NCBI GenBank assembly: GCA_900540845.1
Contig: UQHS01000002.1
Span: forward strand, 105,638 to 169,637
Length of the DNA: 64,000 nucleotides
From: an uncultured Collinsella sp.
GTDB lineage: Bacteria > Actinomycetota > Coriobacteriia > Coriobacteriales > Coriobacteriaceae
Reading direction: 5' to 3'
Under the pieces are notes generated by a model. It saw only the letters and a program-made list of their open reading frames with translations. It did not search any database and had not been told where the DNA came from. Position 1 is the stretch's first letter. Every line of letters starts with the position of its first letter. The position numbers and the translations under genes were made by a program. Positions 18,078-25,620 of this stretch are shown here, piece after piece.

Positions 18078-18198
18078 GCTAACTCCTTCTTTTCGCAGCC
18101 TCTTGCTGCATTCCTAACCAGGACAAATACCGTGTGCAACGACTCGACGGGAAGCGTTTGAGACCGGCTTCGTAAAGATAAGTCGCAAGCAAATCCAT

Positions 18199-18226
18199 AT
18201 CTTATCCGAGATTCGCACGAATGCAA
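18199..18226 (-). promoter_or_regulatory. Candidate promoter of the rpsP operon
   Basis: Minus-strand TTGCAT (18226-18221), 16-nt spacer, TAAGAT (18204-18199). It leaves a leader of about 115 nt before rpsP, room for autoregulatory structure. The divergent dinB lies on the other side. Confidence 0.5.
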
Positions 18227-18260
18227 GTACGTTCACGCAGCGTACATCGCATTTTTTCGA

Positions 18261-18266
18261 TATACT
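18261..18266 (+). promoter_or_regulatory. Candidate -10 box for dinB
   Basis: TATACT ends 6 nt before the dinB ATG, so transcription could start on or at the start codon. No ribosome-binding site precedes the ATG. The -35 region has no good match. Confidence 0.4.
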
Positions 18267-18272
18267 GACCGT

Positions 18273-19538
18273 ATGACGAAAAGCGAACACACATACGGTT
18301 TTGACGAGCGGGGCTTTGCCATATCCCTCTTGAGCGATTGGTCGGGGCCCGCCATCGGCCTGCTGGACCTCGATGCGTTCTTTGCCAGCGTAGAGCAGCT
18401 CGATCACCCCGAATGGCGGGGAAAGCCGGTCATCGTCGGGGGCTCGCCCGACAAGCGCGGGGTGGTGTCGACGGCGTCCTATGAGGCGCGCGCGTTTGGC
18501 GTGCATTCGGCCATGTCTTCCGCGCAGGCGCAACGGCTCTGCCCGCACGCGATCTGGACGCACGGGCATTTCGATCGCTATCGCGAGATGAGCGCCCGCG
18601 TCATGGGCATCCTCGCAGATGAGACGCCGTTTGTCGACCGCGTATCCATCGACGAGGCGTTTTTCGACATCACGCCCGGCAGGTTCTCCAAGGAGAGTCC
18701 CATTGGAATCGCCCAACGCATCTCGAAGCGCGTCAGAGAGCTTGGGCTGACGTGCTCGATCGGCCTCGGGTGCAACAAGACGGTCGCGAAGATCGCAAGC
18801 GAGCGGGACAAGCCGCGTGGGCTCACTGTGGTGCTGCCGGGCACCGAGCGCGGATTCTTGAGGCCGCTGCCCGTCCGGGCCATGAGCGGCATCGGCGAGA
18901 GCGCTGAGCGGGCACTGGGGCGCGTGGGCGTGCGCACGCTCGGTCAGCTCTCAGACGCATCCGATGCGCTGCTCTCCCCCATCTTTGGCGTCAACACCGA
19001 GCTCATGCGCAGGCGTGCCGCCGGACTCGAGGTGAGCGAAGTCAAGCCAATCGACGCGCCGGACGATGTGAAGTCGGTGAGCAACGAGCGGACGTTCGCG
19101 CGAGACCTCACTTCGATAGATGACGTGCATGCCGCGATTCGCTTACTTTCCGAGTCCGTGGGCGCGCGCCTGCGGCACAAGGGCCTGGCGGGGCGCACCG
19201 TCACACTCAAGCTCAAATTCTCTTTTGGCGAGGGGCGAACTATCCAGCGAAAGCTCGCCCATGCGACCGACGACGAGAACGTCTTTGGGGCGGTGGCCTG
19301 CGAGCTGCTCGAGTCGATCTGGACCCAAGGGATGCACGTGCGTCTTGCGGGTGTGGGCGTGAGCGACTTCGGGCCTGATCCCGGGGGCATCCAGACCAAC
19401 CTGTTCTGCGAGCTTGACGACCGAGGCGCCGTCGCGAGCGACAAGCGGGACCTGGCGGTGACCCTCGACGCCCTGCGCGAGAAATTCGGCAGCAACTCGG
19501 TAACCTACGGCCGCACCACCCGCTTCACCGATGTCTAA
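18273..19538 (+). CDS. dinB: DNA polymerase IV
   Basis: Y-family translesion polymerase, 421 residues. Catalytic motifs are intact: the first Asp in GLLDLDAFFASVEQ (about 33), YEARAFGV, and SIDEAFFDIT with the Asp-Glu pair (about 126-127). The helix-hairpin-helix thumb (MSGIGESAERALGRVGVRTLGQL) and little-finger domain follow. The N-terminal 20 or so residues before the palm are extra. The C-terminus lacks an obvious QxxLF-type beta-clamp motif, though TNLFC at about 375 is near one. The stop codon TAA directly meets a REP-like repeat. It is divergent from the rpsP operon. Confidence 0.92.
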   Translation: MTKSEHTYGFDERGFAISLLSDWSGPAIGLLDLDAFFASVEQLDHPEWRGKPVIVGGSPDKRGVVSTASYEARAFGVHSAMSSAQAQRLCPHAIWTHGHFDRYREMSARVMGILADETPFVDRVSIDEAFFDITPGRFSKESPIGIAQRISKRVRELGLTCSIGLGCNKTVAKIASERDKPRGLTVVLPGTERGFLRPLPVRAMSGIGESAERALGRVGVRTLGQLSDASDALLSPIFGVNTELMRRRAAGLEVSEVKPIDAPDDVKSVSNERTFARDLTSIDDVHAAIRLLSESVGARLRHKGLAGRTVTLKLKFSFGEGRTIQRKLAHATDDENVFGAVACELLESIWTQGMHVRLAGVGVSDFGPDPGGIQTNLFCELDDRGAVASDKRDLAVTLDALREKFGSNSVTYGRTTRFTDV

Positions 19539-19541
19539 TTT

Positions 19542-19564
19542 GGGGACGGGTGCAGAATTACACA
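19542..19564 (+). repeat. REP-like palindromic element, copy 1 (partial)
   Basis: GGGGACGGGTGC core followed by the right arm ending ATTACACA; the left arm is replaced by the dinB stop. It is in inverted orientation to copies 2 and 3 on the other side of the transposase gene. Confidence 0.75.
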
Positions 19565-19620
19565 TGGCGCGCGGTTCAAAGCGAGCGCTATGCAATAGCG
19601 ATGCACACGGAGCCGACACG

Positions 19621-20370
19621 CTAGCCGTGTGTGTTGCGATAAATAATTCCCCTTCCGACGCCAGTGATCCGCTCTATTTGCTTCACCAGCAACCCTGCAT
19701 CGCGTAGCCGCTGTAGTCCCTGATTGCGCGTGGGCCTATCCTTAGACTTCAACGATTCAATCGCCCGAATGCCCAAGAGCTGACGCGCCACCAACAGCGC
19801 ATCGTCATCATCGAGATGTGCACGGTCGCGATACACGTACCCTTCGTAGTTGGGATCGCGACAGAAACCGGAGTATTGCTCGGCGCCGCCCAGCAAATCA
19901 AACACGGGCCTGACATCGCACATCGCATCCGTCGGGTTTCTGTATTCGCGATCACTGCTCCAAACGTACAGGTCATGCAACGGCATTCCGGCCCTGTACG
20001 GGTTATCGTGGACATACCGAACGGCTCGCAGAAGCTGCGCGTCCGACCATATCGGGACGCTGTGGAAACGACCGCCGAACAAGGCGCCGGACCGTCCGTG
20101 AATTCGATTGAACCTGCTGGCATATGCCGAAGCGAGGGCGTGCATAATAGCCGAAAGATTATCCCAATCGTCGAACATGACGAGGTGAACATGATTGCTC
20201 ATGAGGCACCACGCTATGATTCGAACCGCAAATTGCTGGCGATACTCCCTAAGAAGCAGCAGGAATGATTCGCGGTCGGCGTCGTCCTCAAAAATGATCT
20301 GATTCCCCGAGCCCTTGAGCACAACATGGTAGCAACCCGTCTCTACGAGCTCTCTCGGCTTGCGTGCCAT
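19621..20370 (-). CDS. REP-associated tyrosine transposase (TnpA_REP/RAYT, Y1 family)
   Basis: Single-strand HUH transposase of the REP-associated type, 249 residues. The HUH metal motif appears as MSNHVHLVMF (about 60-69), and a downstream helix contains RAVRYVHDNPYRAGM with candidate catalytic Tyr residues. The C-terminal 60 residues (DRPTRNQGLQRLRDAGLLVKQIERITGVGRG) form a DnaA/HTH-like DNA-binding domain. The start ATG at 20368-20370 follows GGGGGTGG by 5 nt. The gene sits between dinB and rsfS, enclosed by inverted copies of the GGGGACGGGTGC palindrome, its likely substrate. RAYTs are thought to mobilise REP sequences rather than themselves. Confidence 0.88.
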   Translation of the reverse strand: MARKPRELVETGCYHVVLKGSGNQIIFEDDADRESFLLLLREYRQQFAVRIIAWCLMSNHVHLVMFDDWDNLSAIMHALASAYASRFNRIHGRSGALFGGRFHSVPIWSDAQLLRAVRYVHDNPYRAGMPLHDLYVWSSDREYRNPTDAMCDVRPVFDLLGGAEQYSGFCRDPNYEGYVYRDRAHLDDDDALLVARQLLGIRAIESLKSKDRPTRNQGLQRLRDAGLLVKQIERITGVGRGIIYRNTHG

Positions 20371-20571
20371 ACCAACCACCCCCATCGCATGAATGACGAA
20401 AGAGGCCGCTCAAAACACATTGCCGCATAAAGAAGGACCCCTCCCCGTGCTTGACCTCATACCCAAAAGGAGTGAGGCAAAACACAGAAAGGGGAATTAC
20501 AGTATATAGCTTCTACCTGCGGTTTCTTCTAACAGGAACCAAACGGGCGCCAAGCAGATGTCGAACAGAAA

Positions 20572-20604
20572 TGTGCAATTTTGCACCCGTCCCCAAATTG
20601 CACA
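20572..20604 (-). repeat. REP-like palindromic element, copy 2 (complete)
   Basis: A 33-nt unit: 10-nt palindromic arms (TGTGCAATTT and AAATTGCACA) around a GCACCCGTCCCC core. Upstream of the transposase gene, inverted relative to copy 1. The rest of 20371-20571 shows no gene. Confidence 0.8.
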
Positions 20605-20605
20605 A

Positions 20606-20628
20606 TGTGCAATTTTGCACCCGTCCCC
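20606..20628 (-). repeat. REP-like palindromic element, copy 3 (partial)
   Basis: An exact 23-nt direct repeat of the first part of copy 2, beginning 1 nt after it. The outer arm is missing; the core ends 3 nt before the rsfS stop codon. Confidence 0.8.
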
Positions 20629-20631
20629 GGA

Positions 20632-21090
20632 TTAGTCAACGAGGGGAGCGTCGGCCCAGAGCTTCTCAAGGCGATAGAACTCGCGGGCCTCGGGGGTGAA
20701 GGAATGCACGACAACCGAACCATAGTCCATGAGAATCCAGGTGCGCTCCTCACGACCCTCGATGGAGAACGGATGCTCGCCATACGCTTTGGCGACCTTC
20801 TCCTCGACCTCATCGACGATGGCGTCGACCATGCGCGTGTTGTTGCCCGTGGCGATGACGAAGTAGTCGCACACGTCGGAGAGCTCGGTCAAGTCAACGA
20901 TGCAGATGTCCTCCGCACCCTTGAAAGAAGCGGCGTCGGCAGCCGCGCGAGCGATCTCGATAGCGGGAACCCCGGCGGAAGACAGCGAAGCGGAGCCGCG
21001 GTCAACCGAGGCGACACCGTCGGCGTCAGCCTCGCCGTGGCCCAGGCCGGAGGCGTAGTTCAAAAGCTGATCGTCAGTCATATCGGACAT
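20632..21090 (-). CDS. rsfS: Ribosome silencing factor RsfS
   Basis: Iojap/DUF143 protein that binds L14 and blocks subunit joining under nutrient limitation. It has 152 residues; the conserved core begins near residue 42 with IARAAADAAS and includes DICIVDLTELSDVCDYFVIATG, MVDAIVDEVEEK and WILMDYGSVVVHSF. The first 40 residues are a nonconserved extension. AAAGG lies upstream of the ATG. It is last in obg-nadD-yqeK-rsfS. Confidence 0.92.
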   Translation of the reverse strand: MSDMTDDQLLNYASGLGHGEADADGVASVDRGSASLSSAGVPAIEIARAAADAASFKGAEDICIVDLTELSDVCDYFVIATGNNTRMVDAIVDEVEEKVAKAYGEHPFSIEGREERTWILMDYGSVVVHSFTPEAREFYRLEKLWADAPLVD

Positions 21091-21107
21091 GCAAAACCTT
21101 TCGTAGA

Positions 21108-21710
21108 TTACGAGCGCATCAAACGCACTGCGTACGCATTATAAATGTCAATGGCGGTGGGGTACAGGTATCGCCCGGTCGAAATCACATATACCAGACC
21201 TTGGGAAAAGGTCTGGAAGAACAGCTCCTCCAGCGAGGCCTCCCCTACCAACGCGCGGAGCCGTTCCGCATAGTCCCCGCGCCGCCCGGGCTCAATCGCG
21301 TCGGCGATAAACACGACCATGTCGAGCGGGGTCATGTCGACAGCACCAATCGTATGCCGGGCAACTGCCTGACACACTGCACCTGAGGTGCCGGGAAAAA
21401 CATGCTGAAGCTCGTGGGCGGCAACAAGACCGTGCAAGAGGCCGACCGAGCGCGTCGGCGAGCCCGCGAGCTCAACGCCATATTGTGCCGCGCGGACGAG
21501 CAGCTCGTGGTCGTCGAGCACCTTGTCCCAATCATGCAGCAAGCCGGCCAAAACGGCCTCGTACTCGTCGACCCCATATGCGACGGCGAGCTGAGCCGCA
21601 CTGCGAGCAACGCCCAGCGAGTGCTCGAAACGCCGCTGGTTGTCTTTCATGCGCGTACGCAGCATGTCGCGCACATGCTCAAGATACGTCACCTGGCTCT
21701 CATCGATCAC
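21108..21710 (-). CDS. yqeK: HD-domain hydrolase YqeK (symmetrical Ap4A hydrolase family)
   Basis: A 200-residue HD phosphohydrolase; characterised YqeK proteins cleave Ap4A to ADP. Metal ligands are visible: the His in RFEHSLGVA, the HD pair in LLHDWDKV, then H in LLHGLVAAH, H in ARHTIGAVDM, and the final Asp in FIADAIEPGRR. The start is GTG at 21708-21710, 7 nt after GGAGG; it overlaps the nadD stop by 11 nt. Placement between nadD and rsfS is typical for the family. Confidence 0.88.
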   Translation of the reverse strand: MIDESQVTYLEHVRDMLRTRMKDNQRRFEHSLGVARSAAQLAVAYGVDEYEAVLAGLLHDWDKVLDDHELLVRAAQYGVELAGSPTRSVGLLHGLVAAHELQHVFPGTSGAVCQAVARHTIGAVDMTPLDMVVFIADAIEPGRRGDYAERLRALVGEASLEELFFQTFSQGLVYVISTGRYLYPTAIDIYNAYAVRLMRS

Positions 21711-22374
21711 AGTCGGACCTCCCCTCCATGAGATACAGCCCATGTTTGTTGATGTACCCCATCACCGATTCGCTGGTGAGGTATCGGACGCTCTTCCCCT
21801 GGCGAACCCTTTCGCGAATATGGGACGAACTGATGGCGAGGGCGGGAATCTCGATATACCGGACATCGAACTCAAGACCCGACTCGGCGATGCGCCGCTT
21901 GGCGGTCTCGATATCATACCCCGGGCGCGTGGCGGCGATGAACGTGGCGAGCGATGCCAGGCAGTCGGCATCATGCCAGGTGAGGATGTCCATCAGGGCG
22001 TCGGCGCCGGTAATGAAATAGAGCTCGACGTTTTCGGGATACTGATCGCGCAAGCTCCGCAGGGTGTCTACCGTATAGGTGACACCCTGGCGATCGATCT
22101 CGAGGCGGCTCGCGTAGAATGACGCGTTCGCCGCCGTGGCAAGCACCGTCATCGCATAGCGATCCTCGGGGTTGCTCACGCGTAAATCTTGCTTGAAGGC
22201 AGGTGACCCGGCGGGCATGAACAGCACACAGTCCAAATCGAGTGCCTCGCGCGCCTGCTCCGCGGTCACGAGGTGACCGTAATGGATGGGGTCAAACGTG
22301 CCGCCCATGATTCCCAAGCGATACGTCCTCGAGGCATCCTGGCCCAATGTGGGCAAATGGCCTGGCATCGACAC
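21700..22374 (-). CDS. nadD: Nicotinate-nucleotide adenylyltransferase
   Basis: Makes deamido-NAD from nicotinate mononucleotide and ATP. It has 224 residues; the nucleotidyltransferase motif GGTFDPIHYGH lies near residue 24, and the ISSSHIRER block near 186 matches the ISSTxIR motif. The start is GTG at 22372-22374 with GGAGG 10 nt upstream; an ATG two codons later is possible. It follows obg by 5 nt and overlaps yqeK. Confidence 0.93.
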   Translation of the reverse strand: MSMPGHLPTLGQDASRTYRLGIMGGTFDPIHYGHLVTAEQAREALDLDCVLFMPAGSPAFKQDLRVSNPEDRYAMTVLATAANASFYASRLEIDRQGVTYTVDTLRSLRDQYPENVELYFITGADALMDILTWHDADCLASLATFIAATRPGYDIETAKRRIAESGLEFDVRYIEIPALAISSSHIRERVRQGKSVRYLTSESVMGYINKHGLYLMEGRSDCDR

Positions 22375-22379
22375 GGCGC

Positions 22380-23822
22380 CTACGCCTCCGATCCCTCTTC
22401 GTCGTCCGACTCGGCGTCGACTTCGCTCATATCTTCAACCTCAACGACCTCGAAGAGCTCAGAGGAGAACTCTTCGGCATCGTCATCGTCCGGCCCATCG
22501 TCGATGCCCTCGAAATTGAAGGCGTAACCGAGAATGCGCACCTCGTCCCCGTTGCGGCAGCCGGCCTTTGCCAGGGCGTCGTCGACACCCATGCGCGCCA
22601 TCCGGTGCTGGAGATAGATGATGGCCTCCTCGTTTTCCCAGTCGGTCTGGACGACCATGCGCTCGAGGTTGGTGCCGCTCACGCGCCATGCGCCGGGCTC
22701 TTCGGCCGAGACGTGGAACCGCTTGTCGCGAGCCTTGCGCGCACGCTCCCACTTCTCCTCGTCGAACGCCGGTGCGGCGGCCTGCTCCTCGGCGATGGCA
22801 CGGCGAAGCTCGCTCACCCGCTCGCCGCAGGCGAGCATGAGCGTCTGGAGCCCAGCTCCCGTGAGCGCGGAGACGGCGAAGAACTCATGGCCGTCGGCAA
22901 GGGCGGCCATCTTGAGCTGCTGAACGCGCTCGGACACGCCGCTGGCATCGCACTTGTTCGCAACGACGATCTGCGGGCGGTCGGCGAGATCGGAGGCGTA
23001 ACGGCGAAGCTCGTCGTTGATAATGCGGTAATCCTCGAGCGGATCGCGTCCCTCATAGCTGCCCGTGATGTCCACGACATGCAGGATCAACGCCGTGCGC
23101 TCGACATGGCGAAGGAATTGATGGCCGAGGCCCTTGCCCTCGGCCGCACCCTCGATAAGGCCGGGGACGTCGGCGACGACATAGGAGTACTCGCCCGCGC
23201 GCACCATGCCGAGGTTGGGCACGAGCGTCGTGAACGGGTAGTCTGCGATTTTGGGACGGGCGGCGCTCATGCGCGCGATAAGCGAGGACTTGCCGACGCT
23301 GGGGAAACCGACTAGGGCGGCATCGGCCATGAGCTTCATCTCGAGCTCGATCCAATGCTCAATGGCGGGCTCGCCCTTCTGGGCGAACGCGGGCGCACGG
23401 CGCGTGGAGGTGACGAAGTGAGGGTTGCCCAGGCCGCCCGTGCCACCGGGGGCAACGACGACGCGCTCGCCGTCGTGCGTCAGGTCGGCGATCTCGTAGC
23501 TGGGCTCCATGGACGACGGGTCGAGCTCGCGGATGACGGTGCCCATCGGCACCTTGAGCACGAGATCCTTGCCATCGGCGCCGTCCTTCTTTGCGCCCTT
23601 GCCATGGGTGCCTGCCTCAGCACGGAAATGATGCTTGAAGCGGTAGTCGATTAGGGAGGAAAGCTGGGCGTCGGCCTGGATGATGACGTTGCCGCCGTTG
23701 CCGCCGTCTCCGCCATCGGGGCCGCCCTTGGGGACGAAGGCCTCGCGCCTAAACGACATGCAGCCCGCGCCGCCGTCGCCGCCCTTGACGTTGATTCGAC
23801 AAATATCGGTGAACTGGGACAC
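22380..23822 (-). CDS. obg: GTPase Obg
   Basis: Ribosome-associated GTPase for 50S maturation and stress/cell-cycle control, 480 residues. The N-terminal glycine-rich Obg fold (GGDGGAGCMSFRRE, GGPDGGDGGNGG) is followed by the G domain with GFPSVGKSS (G1, near 165), DVPGLIEGA (G3) and NKCD (G4). A C-terminal OCT domain is present, followed by an acidic tail of about 40 Asp/Glu/Ser residues. The start is GTG at 23820-23822 with GGAGGGG upstream. A REP-like inverted pair lies just upstream. Confidence 0.94.
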   Translation of the reverse strand: MSQFTDICRINVKGGDGGAGCMSFRREAFVPKGGPDGGDGGNGGNVIIQADAQLSSLIDYRFKHHFRAEAGTHGKGAKKDGADGKDLVLKVPMGTVIRELDPSSMEPSYEIADLTHDGERVVVAPGGTGGLGNPHFVTSTRRAPAFAQKGEPAIEHWIELEMKLMADAALVGFPSVGKSSLIARMSAARPKIADYPFTTLVPNLGMVRAGEYSYVVADVPGLIEGAAEGKGLGHQFLRHVERTALILHVVDITGSYEGRDPLEDYRIINDELRRYASDLADRPQIVVANKCDASGVSERVQQLKMAALADGHEFFAVSALTGAGLQTLMLACGERVSELRRAIAEEQAAAPAFDEEKWERARKARDKRFHVSAEEPGAWRVSGTNLERMVVQTDWENEEAIIYLQHRMARMGVDDALAKAGCRNGDEVRILGYAFNFEGIDDGPDDDDAEEFSSELFEVVEVEDMSEVDAESDDEEGSEA

Positions 23823-23844
23823 GGTGCCCCTCCTCGAACTCGGA

Positions 23845-23953
23845 TGTGTAAATTGGGGACGGGTGCGATTTTACACATCGCTACCGTACGTTTTACGGCA
23901 TCTACCTTATCAAAGATAGATGTGTAAAATCGCACCCGTCCCCAATTTACACA
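23845..23953. repeat. Head-to-head pair of REP-like palindromes (copies 4 and 5)
   Basis: Two complete 33-nt units, 23845-23877 and 23921-23953, are exact reverse complements of each other around a 43-nt spacer. Each has TGTGTAAA/TTTACACA-type arms and the GGGGACGGGTGC core. The spacer carries smaller hairpins (CCGTA/TACGG and ATCTA/TAGAT). Together they form a BIME-like unit that could fold into one long hairpin between rpmA and obg. Confidence 0.85.
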
Positions 23954-23955
23954 CA

Positions 23956-23991
23956 GGGAGACCCTCCGGGCATCAGCTCAGAGGGTCTCCC
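23956..23991 (-). terminator. Hairpin after rpmA (terminator or attenuator)
   Basis: A perfect 11-bp stem, GGGAGACCCTC (23956-23966) with its complement (23981-23991). On the minus strand it is followed by TGTGTGTAAATT, a weak U-tract that is already part of REP copy 5. It may let transcription continue into obg. Confidence 0.5.
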
Positions 23992-24018
23992 AAAAGATGC
24001 AAATGCAAAAAGGGTGTC

Positions 24019-24276
24019 TTACGCCTCAACGACGGGGTAGACGTTCACGCGGTGCTTGAGGCCACGGGTGAACTTAACCTTGCCCTCGACGAGCGCGAAG
24101 AGGGTGTCGTCCTTACCACGGCCGACGTTCTCGCCGGGGTGGATGTGGGTGCCGTTCTGGCGGACGAGAACCTCGCCGGCCTTCACGGTCTGACCATCAA
24201 AACGCTTGGTGCCCAGACGCTGGCCGCGGGAGTCGCGACCATTGCGGGAGGAACCGAGACCTTTTTTGTGTGCCAT
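24019..24276 (-). CDS. rpmA: 50S ribosomal protein L27
   Basis: An 85-residue large-subunit protein near the peptidyl-transferase centre. It starts MAHKKGLGSSRNGRDS with no N-terminal extension of the type processed by the Prp protease in Firmicutes, in line with no prp gene between rplU and rpmA. The family signature GENVGRGKDDTLFAL is present. Confidence 0.95.
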   Translation of the reverse strand: MAHKKGLGSSRNGRDSRGQRLGTKRFDGQTVKAGEVLVRQNGTHIHPGENVGRGKDDTLFALVEGKVKFTRGLKHRVNVYPVVEA

Positions 24277-24314
24277 GTCAGGTACCTGCTCTCTAACTAC
24301 TTACAAATGGTCGT

Positions 24315-24683
24315 CTACTCGGCGACGGGAGCCTCGGGCTCCTCGACCTTGGTGGTCTTCTTGGCGGCGCGGGAAGTGGCCTGGACCTTGGTGATCTTCA
24401 GCTTGGTGAGCTGCTGACGGTGGCCCTTGAGACGGTGATAGCGCTTGCGCTTGTGGAACTTGTAGACGAGCTGCTTCTCGCCCTTGAACTGCTCCAGGAT
24501 CTCAGCAGTGACCTTAGCCTTAGCGAGCTTGGCAGGATCCGTGACGATCTTCTTGCCATCGTTGAGGAAGATAACCTCGAGCTCGACCTTGGTACCGGCC
24601 TCGCCCTCGATCTTCTCGACGGTGATGACGTCATCGGTGGCGACTTTATACTGCTTGCCGCCCGTAGAAACGATTGCGTACAT
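24315..24683 (-). CDS. rplU: 50S ribosomal protein L21
   Basis: A 122-residue protein starting MYAIVSTGGKQYKV at ATG 24681-24683, with AAGGGC upstream; a start five codons earlier is less likely because no site precedes it. The conserved block KFHKRKRYHRLKGHRQQ is present. The C-terminal 20 residues (Lys/Glu/Ala) exceed the usual 103-residue length. Confidence 0.94.
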   Translation of the reverse strand: MYAIVSTGGKQYKVATDDVITVEKIEGEAGTKVELEVIFLNDGKKIVTDPAKLAKAKVTAEILEQFKGEKQLVYKFHKRKRYHRLKGHRQQLTKLKITKVQATSRAAKKTTKVEEPEAPVAE

Positions 24684-24722
24684 GTTCTTGCCCTTCATGC
24701 ATCAGTTGTGCAACAGTCGGAT

Positions 24723-24761
24723 ATGGTATCAGGTGCTTTCCAGCACGTCAACGGGATTATA
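24723..24761 (-). promoter_or_regulatory. Candidate promoter(s) of rplU-rpmA
   Basis: Minus-strand TTGACG (24751-24746), 17-nt spacer, TACCAT (24728-24723), in the gap before rplU. A perfect TATAAT (24761-24756) lies slightly upstream with a weak -35 inside the preceding gene; it may be a second start. Confidence 0.6.
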
Positions 24762-24780
24762 GAACGTTTTCCCAGCATAT

Positions 24781-25620
24781 TCACAGGTTCGACAAAGCTT
24801 CTGCTTGCGCCCGGGCCGTGAGGCTCCCCTGAGGCGCATCGAGCGCATGGCCCAGTGGGTGCGAGACCTCCCCCTCGTCTGTGCACAGCAGCTGAGATGA
24901 GCGCTCCACGTTGTAGCCGGCAAACATCGTGAGCTGCTGGATTCCCGTAGAGACGATCTCCTCATCGACGCCCGGGGCCAGCCCGCACAGCGCTTGGTCG
25001 AGCGCCGCGACGAGAATCTCGGGGCGCAGCGAGCCGTCGTTATCGCATCGCGTGTCGAGACCGAGCCATACGCGTCCATCGGGCATCACGGTATGACCGC
25101 AGCTTCGAAGCAAGTGCCTGATGTCAAGGCGCTTGACCTTCTTGCCTCGGCGGTACGGAATCTCGGCGCCCTGCTCGAACCATCCGGAAAAGACGCGCGC
25201 AAGATCGTCGTCGGTGGCGCTGCAGCCCGGATTCATCAGAATCTCGAGCTGGTAGAGGACCACATTGATCTCAGCCGTGAGCGCCGGTCGGCGAAGCTCA
25301 ACGTAAGCGGCACCCACCGGGCGCAGATCCGCCGGCGCCGCCGCCTGCAAGCTCTCGAGCGCGCGCTCGGCAGGCACGAGCTGCGTGAGATACACGTCGA
25401 AATACTCGGCCGTGGAGGACGTGCCCACGGGCAATGCGGAGGTGTAGGCGATGCGCATATGCGGCGAGAAGCCCTGAGTGACCGCATAGGGCAGCTTGGC
25501 GCGGCGTACCATCTGCTCGACCGTGTGGATGAGCTCGAGATGCCCCAGGTACCTGAGGCGTCCTAGCTTGGGATAGGCCACACGCAAGCGAAAGAACGTG
25601 GGCTCGGATGCGTTCGTCAT
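24781..25620 (-). CDS. Radical SAM-linked protein (TIGR03936/DUF2344)
   Basis: A 279-residue cytoplasmic protein of unknown function, always found beside or fused to a B12-binding-like radical SAM protein. The family opening (RLRVAYPKLGRLRYLGHLELIHT, read in parts) and GFSPHMRIAYTSALPVG are clear. It overlaps the upstream radical SAM gene by 4 nt (ATGA), supporting a joint function. In many Gram-positives RNase G (rng) follows this gene; here rplU follows instead. A role in RNA or ribosome modification is guesswork from that context. Confidence 0.82.
   Translation of the reverse strand: MTNASEPTFFRLRVAYPKLGRLRYLGHLELIHTVEQMVRRAKLPYAVTQGFSPHMRIAYTSALPVGTSSTAEYFDVYLTQLVPAERALESLQAAAPADLRPVGAAYVELRRPALTAEINVVLYQLEILMNPGCSATDDDLARVFSGWFEQGAEIPYRRGKKVKRLDIRHLLRSCGHTVMPDGRVWLGLDTRCDNDGSLRPEILVAALDQALCGLAPGVDEEIVSTGIQQLTMFAGYNVERSSQLLCTDEGEVSHPLGHALDAPQGSLTARAQAEALSNL

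Noticed and set aside
18205..18260. LexA/SOS box upstream of dinB
   Set aside because: Only a loose CGAAT-N7-CGTTC match; the spacing and sequence fit no known LexA consensus.
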